A stretch of DNA of 64,000 bases from JACVRW01 sp963819635 (GTDB taxonomy: Bacteria; Actinomycetota; Thermoleophilia; Solirubrobacterales; Thermoleophilaceae): contig CAWFWX010000003.1 of assembly GCA_963819635.1 (NCBI GenBank), forward strand, positions 248,001-312,000, in the 5' to 3' direction. The notes beneath the pieces were generated by a model that ran no database searches, had not been told where the DNA came from, and was given only the letters and a program-made list of their open reading frames with translations. How positions within the stretch are numbered: the first letter of the stretch is position 1; the number at the start of each line of letters is the position of its first letter. Shown here piece by piece: positions 17,344 through 24,724 of this stretch. The translations under genes and the position numbers were made by a program.

Positions 17344-18257
17344 GTCGTCTGGGCGGTGGTCCCCGCCTGGCGGGTCGTGCGCAGGTAGTAGAACATCAGC
17401 CCCAGCAGGAACGTCGAGAGGAGCAGCGTCAGCGCGGCGCCGGTCACCTTCTCCGACCCCTGTCGCATGAACTCGTCGATCTGGTTGCCGATCATGTTCG
17501 TCTGGGTCGAAGCCGAGACGAGATCTGCGGTGTAGTAGTCGCCGAACATCGGCAGCGCGATCAGCACCGCTCCAGCGAGGATGCCGGGCATCGACAGGGG
17601 CAGCGTCACGCGGAAGAAGGCGCTCGCCGGGCTCGCGCCGAGGTCGCGGGCCGCGTCGATCTGGCGGCCGTCGATGCGGTCGATCGCGACGAACAGCGGC
17701 AGGATGAAGAAGGGGATGTAGCCGTACAGGAGCGCGAGGATGACCGTGATCGGCTGGCCGTTGAGCCAGCCACCGGGCTCGTCGAGCAGTCCGATCGAGA
17801 GGAACAGCTGCTCGATGCCCGTGGCGGCGAGGACGTCCGAGCCGATCCCGTCCGGCGCCAGCAGGTTGATCCACGCCAGCATCCGCATCAGGTAGTTGAT
17901 CCAGAGCGGGAGGATCAGGGCGAGCAGGATCACTCCCCTCCAGCGGCCGGCGTGCCGGGCCGTGAAGTAGGCGACCGGGTATCCGACCAAGAGCGACAGT
18001 CCAACGGCGATCACGACGAACTCGATCGTCCGCAGCGAGACCTTCAAGAACGGCCCGCCGCTGAAGAAGTTGTCGAGCGTGTCGAGGACGTAGCCCACGT
18101 TCCAGTCGAGTGGGTTCCAGTGCGGGACCGGCTGCGAAAGGGTGTCCTGGTTGCCGAAGGCCACCGCCAGGACCGCGTAGAAGGCGACCAGGAAGAACAC
18201 GGTGAGCCATGCGACGCCAGGGAGCGCCACCAGGCGCCACGTCCAGCGAGACAGCAT
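17340..18257 (-). CDS. potB: spermidine/putrescine ABC transporter permease PotB
   Basis: A 305-residue permease with six predicted helices. It opens with MLSRWTWRLVALPGVAWLTV, has a large periplasmic-side loop (residues ~35-75), and an EAA-loop DAARDLGASPASAFFRVTLP. ALPMFGDYYTADLV is the usual PotB motif after it. It is the partner of PotC. The ATG overlaps the potD stop and the stop overlaps the potC start, consistent with a single transcript. Confidence 0.9.
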   Translation of the reverse strand: MLSRWTWRLVALPGVAWLTVFFLVAFYAVLAVAFGNQDTLSQPVPHWNPLDWNVGYVLDTLDNFFSGGPFLKVSLRTIEFVVIAVGLSLLVGYPVAYFTARHAGRWRGVILLALILPLWINYLMRMLAWINLLAPDGIGSDVLAATGIEQLFLSIGLLDEPGGWLNGQPITVILALLYGYIPFFILPLFVAIDRIDGRQIDAARDLGASPASAFFRVTLPLSMPGILAGAVLIALPMFGDYYTADLVSASTQTNMIGNQIDEFMRQGSEKVTGAALTLLLSTFLLGLMFYYLRTTRQAGTTAQTT

Positions 18258-19579
18258 CAGCCCGCCTTGAACTTCGACCAGGCGTCGTCCCAGAACCGCT
18301 GCCCGGTCACGCTCAGCTGGAGCAGCTCCTGGTTCGCCGCGAACTGGTCGGGCCGCACGACGGCCTGCTCGAGGCTCTTCGGGATCAGGTCCTGCTTGAG
18401 CAGCGCGTCGGCATCGATGTTGTTCTGGGGCGGTGTGTAGCCGGTGAAGTTGACGAAGTTGTCGTAGGCGTTCTTCTCGTCGAGCATGAAGTTGATGAAC
18501 TGGTGCGCGAGCACCGGCCGCTCGGTCGTCTTGCCGACGCAGAAGAAGTCGTTCTGGACGACCCCGTTCTCCTCCGGCCCCCAGAACGACAGCACGTCGG
18601 CCTTCACGCCGGAGGGCAGGTAGTAGAACGCCGCCGAGAGCAGGTCCCCTGACCATGAGTGATGCAGCACCGTCTTGCCTTCCGGCAGCGTCTGGTAGTC
18701 GGTGATCGTCACCTTCGGGTTGCAGATGCCGCTGAGCTCGGACAGGTCGCTCTGCGCCTTGTTGACAAGGTCCTCGTCCTCGGTGTTGAGGTCGGGCCGG
18801 ATGCCCTTCCGCAGCGCGTCGCGCTGCATCGGCATGCTGAGCGCGTCGCGCCGGTCGTCGAGGATCCCCACCTTGCCGCGGTATTCCTGCGCCTTCCAGA
18901 AGATGTCCCACGGGACGTCCATGCCGGCGACGTCCTCCCTGACCTTGTCGTTGCGCCAGCCGATTCCGTCCATCCAGACGACGTAGGGAATCGTGTAGTG
19001 GCTCCCGCGGTCGTAGAAGGGGTCGGCGAGCTCCGCCCAGACGTTCGTGGCGAGGTTGGGCAGGTACGAGTGGTTGAGCGGGGCCAGCAGCTTGTGGGCG
19101 ATCAGGTCGACGATGTTCGAGCCGGACAGCCCGACGATCAGGTCGAAGTCGACCGCGCCGGAGGACAGCTTCGAGATCGCCTCGTCGGCCGAGTTGTAGG
19201 TCGCGATCTCGACCTTCGTCCCGAACTCCTTCTGGAAGCGCTTGAGGGTGACCGGGTCGAGGTAGTCGGCGTAGTTGTAGATCCGCAGGGGACCCGGCTC
19301 CGCGCTCTGCCCGTCCTTTACCGGCTTGTTCTCGTCGGTGATCGCCCAGGTGACGGAGTTGTCAGTCCGCGGCAGCGGCAGGCCGCCCGGGCCGGTCGGC
19401 TTCTGGACGACGAGCTCGGCGGCCGCGCCGGTGGCGCCGGCCGCTTCCGCGCCGACAGGGGTCGTCGTGTTCTCGCATGCCGCAAGGCCGGCAGCGACCC
19501 CTGTCGCCGCCACGGCCCCGGCTGCCCCGCGCGCCAGCTGGCGCCGGGTGACACCGGATCGATCCTTTGGGTGCGGCAC
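18257..19579 (-). CDS. potD: spermidine/putrescine-binding lipoprotein PotD
   Basis: A 440-residue extracytoplasmic solute-binding protein. The N-terminus has a twin-arginine motif (TRRQLARG, Arg12-Arg13), a hydrophobic stretch and a lipobox LAAC with Cys35, so it is predicted to be a Tat-exported lipoprotein. The mature part carries LRIYNYADYLDPVTLKRFQKE, the hallmark opening of PotD/PotF binding proteins, and AISKLSSGAVDFDLIV. Acidic and aromatic residues for polyamine binding are expected but cannot be assigned precisely by eye. It lies 12 bp downstream of the tetR stop, so the regulator heads this operon. Confidence 0.9.
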   Translation of the reverse strand: MPHPKDRSGVTRRQLARGAAGAVAATGVAAGLAACENTTTPVGAEAAGATGAAAELVVQKPTGPGGLPLPRTDNSVTWAITDENKPVKDGQSAEPGPLRIYNYADYLDPVTLKRFQKEFGTKVEIATYNSADEAISKLSSGAVDFDLIVGLSGSNIVDLIAHKLLAPLNHSYLPNLATNVWAELADPFYDRGSHYTIPYVVWMDGIGWRNDKVREDVAGMDVPWDIFWKAQEYRGKVGILDDRRDALSMPMQRDALRKGIRPDLNTEDEDLVNKAQSDLSELSGICNPKVTITDYQTLPEGKTVLHHSWSGDLLSAAFYYLPSGVKADVLSFWGPEENGVVQNDFFCVGKTTERPVLAHQFINFMLDEKNAYDNFVNFTGYTPPQNNIDADALLKQDLIPKSLEQAVVRPDQFAANQELLQLSVTGQRFWDDAWSKFKAG

Positions 19580-19591
19580 TGCGACTCCCCC

Positions 19592-20194
19592 TCAGCTCTC
19601 TCGTGGCAGGCCGGATTCTAAGGCTGAGACCAAGGTCGTCAGGAGCGGCCTGAAGCGGGCCTCGAGGAAGTCGTCGCTGGGCGTCGTGACGTGGTTGAGC
19701 ACCGCCCCCTCGACGAAGTTCGCGATCACCTCGGCGGCCGGCTCGGGCAGCCCGGCGCTGCGCACGACATGGTGGAACCCGTGCATGTAGGCGATCGTCC
19801 AGCGGCGGGCGAGCGGGCGCAGGTACTCCTCGCGCCCCGCCTCCAGCATGAGCTCGTACTGCGCGAGGACGAACGCCAGCGGATCGTTGATCTGCTCGTC
19901 GGCGAAGCCGACCATCCGGTCGATCAGGTCGTCCTGCGTGATCTGTGACGGGCAAGCGGTGTAGCGGCGCACGCACTCGATGGACCGGGCGATAATCAGC
20001 TCGAGCGCCTCCTCGACGAGCGCGTCCTTCGAGTCGAAGTAGTACGTCGTCGAGGCCAGCGCGACGTTCGCCTCTTGAGCGACCGCGCGGTGCGTGACGC
20101 CGGTGACCCCACGCTCGCCGATGAGGCGGAGCGTGGCCTCGAGGATCTCCTGCCTGCGCGGATTGCGGCGCTTGCCGCTGGCCGGAACGCTCAT
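19592..20194 (-). CDS. TetR-family transcriptional regulator
   Basis: A 200-residue regulator. Residues ~12-58 are the TetR DNA-binding domain: RRQEILEATLRLIGERG, then the recognition helix region THRAVAQEANVALASTTYYF. The rest is a helical ligand-binding domain (DPLAFVLAQYELMLEAGREEY). An upstream in-frame ATG at 20212 would add six residues. It is the promoter-proximal gene of tetR-potDBCA-hom and divergent from the amine oxidase; the palindrome at 20219-20232 is its likely operator. By location it probably senses a polyamine or its oxidation product. Confidence 0.88.
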   Translation of the reverse strand: MSVPASGKRRNPRRQEILEATLRLIGERGVTGVTHRAVAQEANVALASTTYYFDSKDALVEEALELIIARSIECVRRYTACPSQITQDDLIDRMVGFADEQINDPLAFVLAQYELMLEAGREEYLRPLARRWTIAYMHGFHHVVRSAGLPEPAAEVIANFVEGAVLNHVTTPSDDFLEARFRPLLTTLVSALESGLPRES

Positions 20195-20218
20195 GCCGGG
20201 CCGTCGGGTCATGCGTAA

Positions 20219-20232
20219 TGTACGTTTGTACA
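20219..20232. promoter_or_regulatory. candidate TetR operator palindrome
   Basis: TGTAC-GTTT-GTACA is a perfect 5-bp inverted repeat with a 4-bp spacer. It lies in the 45-bp gap between the divergent tetR and amine oxidase starts, where a TetR repressor could control both directions. Confidence 0.6.
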
Positions 20233-20239
20233 CCTTCCG

Positions 20240-21532
20240 ATGGCCGAGCGCTATGACGTCATCGTCGTCGGCGGCGGATTCGCCGGGGTCACCGCCGCCC
20301 GGGAGTGCGCGCTGCGGGGCCGTCGGACGCTGCTGCTCGAGGCCCGCGACCGGCTCGGAGGTCGCACGTGGAGTTCCGACTGGAACGGCTTTCCGATCGA
20401 GTACGGGGGCGCATGGGTGCACTGGCACCAGCCGCATACCTTCTCGGAGCTGACCAGGGCCGGGCTGTCGGTCTCCATCAGCGAGGACACCGGTCACGCC
20501 CACTGGCACGTTGGCGCCGAACGACGCACCGGCACGATCGCGGAGCGGGACGTCATCGCCCGCCGCGGCTGGGACAGCTTCGTGGAGGGCGTCCGTGAGG
20601 CCCTGCCCCAGCCGCATGCCCCCCTGACCGCACTGCCCGAGCTCGCGCGGTTCGATCGGCTCAGCATGGCCGAGCGGCTCGCGGAGCTCGACCTCGACGA
20701 GGAGACGCACGACGTGTTGGCCGCCGAGCTCGAGTCCGTCGCACACGGCCGGCTGTCCGAGGCGGGCAGCGTGGCGATTCTGCGCTGGCACGCGCTCTCG
20801 GGCTACAGCCTGGAGCTCACGCAGTTCACGGGCGGTCGAGTGACCATCGACGAAGGCACGGGAGCGCTGGTCGCCGCCATCGCTGACGCCGCCGCGTTCG
20901 AGCGGCGGCTCGCCACGCCGGTCGCGTCGATCGTCAGGGGCGACGGGCGCGTCGAGGTGCGCACACGCGCCGGTGAGGCGTTCGTCGCGGGCGCCGCGAT
21001 CGTCGCCGTGGCGCTGAACGCGCTCGATGCGATCGAGTTCAGCCCGGCGCTTCCGGAGGACAAGCAAAGGGCGATCGAGCTCGGCCAGGCCAGCCGCGGC
21101 ATCAAGGTGATGATCCATGCCCGCGGGGAGGGCGTCAGCCAGAACTCGATCCGCTTCAAGCATCCGTTCGGCTACCTGAGCAGCGAAGTCCTGCGCGACG
21201 ACGGGACGCAGCTGATGATCGGATTCGGCTTCGATGCGGAGGGCTGCGATCCGTCCGACCTGGCCGGGATGCAGGCCAGCCTCGACGAGACGCTCCCCGG
21301 CTACGAGGTCCTGGACGCCACGTCCCACGACTGGCTCGCCGACGAGTTCTCGCGCGGAACCTGGGCGATCCACCGCCCGGGCTGGTACGAGCACCATCAC
21401 GCCGCGATGCGCCGGCCCGAGGGCAACGTCATCCTCGCCGGCTCCGACCTGGCGAACGGCTGGGCCGGCTTCATCGACGGGGCGATCGAGTCCGGCCTGC
21501 GCGCGGGCGCCTGGGCGCGGACGCTCGACTAG
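20240..21532 (+). CDS. FAD-dependent amine oxidase
   Basis: A 430-residue flavin monoamine oxidase-type protein. The FAD Rossmann motif VVGGGFAGVTAAREC is at residues 9-23 and EARDRLGGRT at ~34-43. The substrate-side GGAWVHWHQPH and the C-terminal FAD-binding LAGSDLANGWAGFIDGAIESG follow the amine oxidase pattern. It would oxidise an amine to an aldehyde with release of hydrogen peroxide and ammonia. Divergent placement from a tetR-potDBCA operon suggests the substrate is a polyamine such as putrescine, as in PuuB-like oxidases; this is inferred from context. Confidence 0.85.
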   Translation: MAERYDVIVVGGGFAGVTAARECALRGRRTLLLEARDRLGGRTWSSDWNGFPIEYGGAWVHWHQPHTFSELTRAGLSVSISEDTGHAHWHVGAERRTGTIAERDVIARRGWDSFVEGVREALPQPHAPLTALPELARFDRLSMAERLAELDLDEETHDVLAAELESVAHGRLSEAGSVAILRWHALSGYSLELTQFTGGRVTIDEGTGALVAAIADAAAFERRLATPVASIVRGDGRVEVRTRAGEAFVAGAAIVAVALNALDAIEFSPALPEDKQRAIELGQASRGIKVMIHARGEGVSQNSIRFKHPFGYLSSEVLRDDGTQLMIGFGFDAEGCDPSDLAGMQASLDETLPGYEVLDATSHDWLADEFSRGTWAIHRPGWYEHHHAAMRRPEGNVILAGSDLANGWAGFIDGAIESGLRAGAWARTLD

Positions 21533-21574
21533 CCCGGGGGGCTTAGAAATTCAGCCGCCGGACTCCATGCAGGC

Positions 21575-22284
21575 ATGGACGAGCAGCGGCTGATCCTGGT
21601 TGTGGAGGACGACGAGGCCACTCGTGGCGTTCCTGGTCGAGAACCTGGTCGCGGACGGGTTCCGGGCGGTGGGCGCGTCGAGTGCGGGGGAGGGGATCCG
21701 CGCGATCGAGGTGAGGCGGCCGAGCCTCGTGGTGCTGGATCTCGCGCTCGAGGACAGCAGCGGACTCGATCTGCTCGACCGCGTGCGGCACGCCGACGGG
21801 CTGGCCTCGCGGATCGACCCGGACCTGCCCGTGATCGTGCTGACCGGCCGCGTGGCGAGAGGCGGACCGCGTGCGCAGCTTCGCCCGCGGGGCGGACGAT
21901 CACGTGCTGAAGCCGTTCCTTTACGCGGAGCTGCTCGGACGGGTGCGCGCGGTCCTGCGCCGCGCCGAGGGCCGGCGGCGACAGGGGGTGCTCCGGGTGG
22001 GGGAGCTGACCGTCGACCCGAGCACCCGCGCCGTCCGCCTGGCGGGCAAGAAGATCGAGCTCGCGGCGAAGGAGTTCGCGCTGCTGCACGCGCTCGCCGA
22101 GGAGCCGACGCGCGTGTACGGCAAGAACGAGCTGCTCCGCGACGTCTGGGGCTTCCAGAGCCTGGGACGGACACGCACGCTTGACGCGCACGCCTGCCGG
22201 CTCCGGAAGAAGCTGAAGCCATCGTCGCGACCCTGGGTGGTGAACGTGCGAGGCGTCGGCTACAAGCTGACGGAGGCGGTGTGA
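21575..22284 (+). pseudogene. OmpR-family response regulator, interrupted by two +1 frameshifts
   Basis: Three frames together encode one receiver plus winged-helix regulator of about 235 residues. Frame 1 gives MDEQRLILVVEDDEATR. With one G removed near 21626 it continues AFLVENLVADGFRAVGASS and LVVLDLALEDSSGLDLLDRV, the phosphoacceptor strand. With the A at 21858 removed it continues RSFARGADDHVLKPF and a C-terminal DNA-binding domain ending in RPWVVNVRGVGYKL. The normal total length argues for sequence errors. It overlaps the short histidine kinase gene by 4 bp (GTGA). Confidence 0.82.
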
Positions 22285-22815
22285 CGGACTCCGAGCTGAT
22301 CGCGCGCGCGGAGCACGAGCTGCGCGGCGCGGCCACAGCGCTCGCCCTTGCATGTGAGGCCCTCCGGCGAGACCCCGCGGCGAGCGGGCACGCCGCGATG
22401 ATCGACGCGCAGCTCGACCGGCTCCGCGCCGGGCTCGCCGATCTCGGGGCAGCGAGAGAGGGAGGCAACGAGGTGCCGGTGTCCGAACCCGTCGAGCTGT
22501 CTGCGCTCACATGTGCCGCCTCGCAGCCCTGGGACGACCTCCTTCGAGTGGGAGGGCGGTCCCGCTCCGGCGAACATCGACCGGCGTCGGTTCGCAAAGG
22601 CGCTCGGCAACGTGCTCGCGAACGCCGCGGAGCATGGCGCGGGTGATATCCGTGTGACCGGCCGGGCACACAACGGCGGCGTCCGGTTACAGGTGCGGAA
22701 CCGGGGCCGCGGGCTGGCGATCGCGTCGGAGGCCGCCGAGGAGCTGGGCGGCTCCCTGCGCTTCGAGATCGTGGAAGACACCGCGGTGGCGACGTTGGAT
22801 CTGCCGGCAGCGTGA
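22281..22815 (+). pseudogene. short histidine kinase-like protein, interrupted by one +1 frameshift
   Basis: Joined across an extra C near 22541, the product is about 177 residues. It starts with a dimerisation/phosphoacceptor-like helix (LIARAEHELRGAATALALACE; the His in AEHELR is the candidate site). It ends with a compact HATPase region (FAKALGNVLANAAEHG as N-box, then NRGRGLAIASEAAEELGG). There is no sensor or membrane segment, and the ATP-lid between the G boxes appears shortened. Its input is therefore unknown. It overlaps the regulator before it and the CpaB-like gene after it, which suggests control of pilus genes. Confidence 0.7.
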
Positions 22816-23519
22816 CCGCGCGGCGGCGGCGGGGGTTGCTGCTGCTGTCGGTGGCGCTCGCCAGCGGTGGGCTTGCGGCGTCGCAGGTGCACGAGCGAGA
22901 GCGGAGAGCGGTGGAGGAGCTTGGACCGGCCGTCGAAGTGCTGGTGGCGGCGCGTGATCTCCGAGCTGGTGCCAGGGTGATGCCCGATGCCATCGGAGTT
23001 CGGCGAGTGCCCGCCCGGTTCGCCCCGCCCGACGCGCTCGGATCCGTGGAAGGTGTCGTGGGGGCGCTCATCTCCGTGCCGGTTGCCGCGGGCAGCTACC
23101 TCAACGCCGGGCTGTTCGAGGGCGGCGAGGAGGCGGGCGGGGCAGAGGTGGCGCGGCGGGGCGAGCGGGAGGTCACCGTCGGCGTCGCAGGAGGCGGCGC
23201 ATTCGGCGACCTCGTGCCGGGAGCCCGTGTCGATGTCCTGGTCTCCACCGAGACGGGTCCCGCCGGCGGTCGCACCGTGATGGCGCTTGCCGGTGCGGAG
23301 CTGGTGCGGATCGGGGAGACGCCGGGCGGCGGATACTCCGGTTCGGATCCCGGCGAGGCCGCGTCCGGGCCGACCGCGCTCGCCACTCTGCGAGTCAGCC
23401 TCCGCCAGGCCATCTACCTCACGGCCGCCGACAACTTCGCGAGGGAGATCCGCCTCCTGCATCGCCCGCGGGGCGATCCGTCCCCCGCAGGGGGGACGAT
23501 TTCGCAAGGCCAGCTCTGA
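22812..23519 (+). CDS. cpaB: Flp pilus assembly protein CpaB/RcpC-like (SAF domain)
   Basis: A 235-residue protein with an N-terminal hydrophobic anchor (LLLLSVALASGGLAAS, ~9-24). A SAF domain follows: AVEVLVAARDLRAGARVMPDAIGVRRVP, then a RcpC/CpaB C-terminal part (VTVGVAGGGAFGDLVPGARV, DVLVSTETGP). CpaB proteins sit in the periplasm or cell wall and help assemble Flp/Tad pili. The GTG start overlaps the kinase stop. The matching Tad motor and platform genes lie about 16 kb away at 39556-42495. Confidence 0.82.
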   Translation: MTARRRRGLLLLSVALASGGLAASQVHERERRAVEELGPAVEVLVAARDLRAGARVMPDAIGVRRVPARFAPPDALGSVEGVVGALISVPVAAGSYLNAGLFEGGEEAGGAEVARRGEREVTVGVAGGGAFGDLVPGARVDVLVSTETGPAGGRTVMALAGAELVRIGETPGGGYSGSDPGEAASGPTALATLRVSLRQAIYLTAADNFAREIRLLHRPRGDPSPAGGTISQGQL

Positions 23520-23575
23520 CGTACGGCTTGGCCCTCCTGAAACGTTCATCCAGTGCGAGGGTCTTTGAGGTAGGG

Positions 23576-23779
23576 ATGATCAAGCTGCATCGACTCCGAA
23601 TTCAGCGGTCGCACAAGCCGGCCCGCCGGTTGTCTGCGCGCAGCCGGCGAGACGCAAGCCAGCCGCCGGCAGTTCCGGAGGACGCGGTGCTCTACAACTG
23701 TGCCTGCGGGAACACCTTCACCGCGGCTGTCACCGCGACGGTGACCTGCCCGGCCTGCGGCGAAGCACAGGCCTGGTAG
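23576..23779 (+). CDS. small zinc-ribbon protein
   Basis: A 67-residue basic protein. The first half is Arg/Lys-rich (RLRIQRSHKPARRLSARSRR). The second half holds two cysteine pairs, NCACGNTF and CPACGEAQ, about 17 residues apart, forming a zinc-ribbon. The ATG at 23576 is preceded by GAGG at 23567-23570, five bases upstream, so this start is preferred over 23528. The ribbon resembles ribosomal-protein-L31-like or FmdB-type knuckles but is not clearly either. It converges with rpiA 10 bp later. Confidence 0.6.
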   Translation: MIKLHRLRIQRSHKPARRLSARSRRDASQPPAVPEDAVLYNCACGNTFTAAVTATVTCPACGEAQAW

Positions 23780-23789
23780 CCCGGCCCAG

Positions 23790-24470
23790 CTAAGCGACGC
23801 CGGAGCGCTCGAGGCGCTCCACGGTCCCGTCGTCGCGGCCCAGCAGGGCCAGGTCGGCCATGTCGAGGAAGAGGCCGTGCTCGACCACGCCCGGCACCGC
23901 GTTCAGCGAGGTTGCGAGGTTGGCGAGGCCCGCGGGGTCTATTGACGGCGGAATCGCCGCGTCCAGGATGTAGTGACCCTCGTCCGTGAGGTACGGGTCC
24001 GAGTCGTTCTCGCCCATCCGCAGCTCCGCATCGGGCAGGAGCGGGGACAGCCGCCGGCGGGTGTCCTGCCATCCGAACCGCACCACCTCGACCGGCAGCC
24101 GGAAGCCCTGCCCGAGCCGCTCCACCTTCTTCGACGCCTCGGCGACCACCACGAAGCGGCGTGCCGCCGCGATCACGATCTTCTCGCGCAGCAGCGCGCC
24201 GCCGCCGCCCTTGATGCACCCGAGCCACGCGTCGATCTCGTCGGCGCCGTCCAGGGCAAGGTCCAGCTCGAAGCTCCCGTCCAGCTCGAGCACCTCGATT
24301 CCGATCTCCTCGGCCACCTCGCGGGTGCGCTCCGAAGCCACCACCGCGCGGGTGCCGGCGGGCAGCCTCCTGGTGAGCGCCCAGACCGCGCGACCGGACC
24401 CGAGGCCGATCGTCATCCCGGGCTCGACGAGCTCCGCGGCGGCGGCAGCAGCGGCCTCTCGTGCGTCCAC
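23790..24470 (-). CDS. rpiA: ribose-5-phosphate isomerase A
   Basis: A 226-residue isomerase interconverting ribose-5-phosphate and ribulose-5-phosphate. Family motifs are GLGSGRAVWAL (22-32), ASERT, the catalytic aspartates in DLALDGADEID (~68-78) and KGGGGALLREKI (~86-97) with the catalytic lysine. NLATSLNAVPGVVEHGLF closes the domain. The length is normal. Its start region is followed upstream by the GGGGTCAGACCCC repeat cluster, so its promoter must lie within or before that array. Confidence 0.93.
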   Translation of the reverse strand: MDAREAAAAAAAELVEPGMTIGLGSGRAVWALTRRLPAGTRAVVASERTREVAEEIGIEVLELDGSFELDLALDGADEIDAWLGCIKGGGGALLREKIVIAAARRFVVVAEASKKVERLGQGFRLPVEVVRFGWQDTRRRLSPLLPDAELRMGENDSDPYLTDEGHYILDAAIPPSIDPAGLANLATSLNAVPGVVEHGLFLDMADLALLGRDDGTVERLERSGVA

Positions 24471-24482
24471 GGCGCGCAGCTT

Positions 24483-24656
24483 AAGGGGTCAGACCCCTCC
24501 CGCCACGGGGCGCCGTGACGCTTCATACCGCAAAGGGTCTGACCCCCGGCGGTCCTCACGGGACAAGGGGTCAGACCCCTCACGGGACGCAAGGGGTCAG
24601 ACCCTTCACGGGACGAAGTGCCGTGACGCTTCATGCGGTAAGGGGTCTGACCCCTT
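24483..24656. repeat. cluster of five GGGGTCAGACCCC palindromes
   Basis: Five copies of the palindrome AAGGGGTCAGACCCCT or its T-centred variant lie at about 24483-24498, 24533-24546, 24565-24580, 24591-24606 and 24640-24656. They are joined by CACGGGAC spacers. A longer unit, GCCGTGACGCTTCAT, occurs at 24512-24526 and 24620-24634. Some copies carry one mismatch in an arm. The array sits between the divergent rpiA and lon genes. Confidence 0.9.
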
Positions 24657-24671
24657 CGCACTTACCGTCCC

Positions 24672-24677
24672 TATACT
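24672..24677 (+). promoter_or_regulatory. candidate -10 of the lon promoter
   Basis: TATACT lies 8 bp before the HAIR operator and 47 bp before the lon ATG at 24725. CTGACC at 24647-24652 is a weak -35 candidate at 19-bp spacing. It lies in the last GGGGTCAGACCCC copy, so the repeat array reaches into the promoter. Confidence 0.5.
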
Positions 24678-24684
24678 TACTAAT

Positions 24685-24705
24685 CCTGAGTAAGCACGAC
24701 TCAAC
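24685..24705. promoter_or_regulatory. HAIR (HspR-associated inverted repeat) operator
   Basis: CCTGAGT-N7-ACTCAAC matches the known HspR operator CTTGAGT-N7-ACTCAAG except at one base in each outer arm. The spacing is exactly seven. It overlaps the expected transcription start of lon. HspR is the actinobacterial heat-shock repressor that acts with DnaK; it is known to control lon in Streptomyces. Confidence 0.8.
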
Positions 24706-24724
24706 TATGACCTTGGAGAACGAA

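Noticed and set aside
24483..24656. CRISPR or integron-like array
   Set aside because: Units are short palindromes with similar, not unique, spacers and no cas or integrase gene nearby.
24515..24724. N-terminal extension of Lon through the repeat array
   Set aside because: It would translate GGGGTCAGACCCC repeats, the promoter and the HAIR operator. The ATG at 24725 has a good ribosome-binding site.
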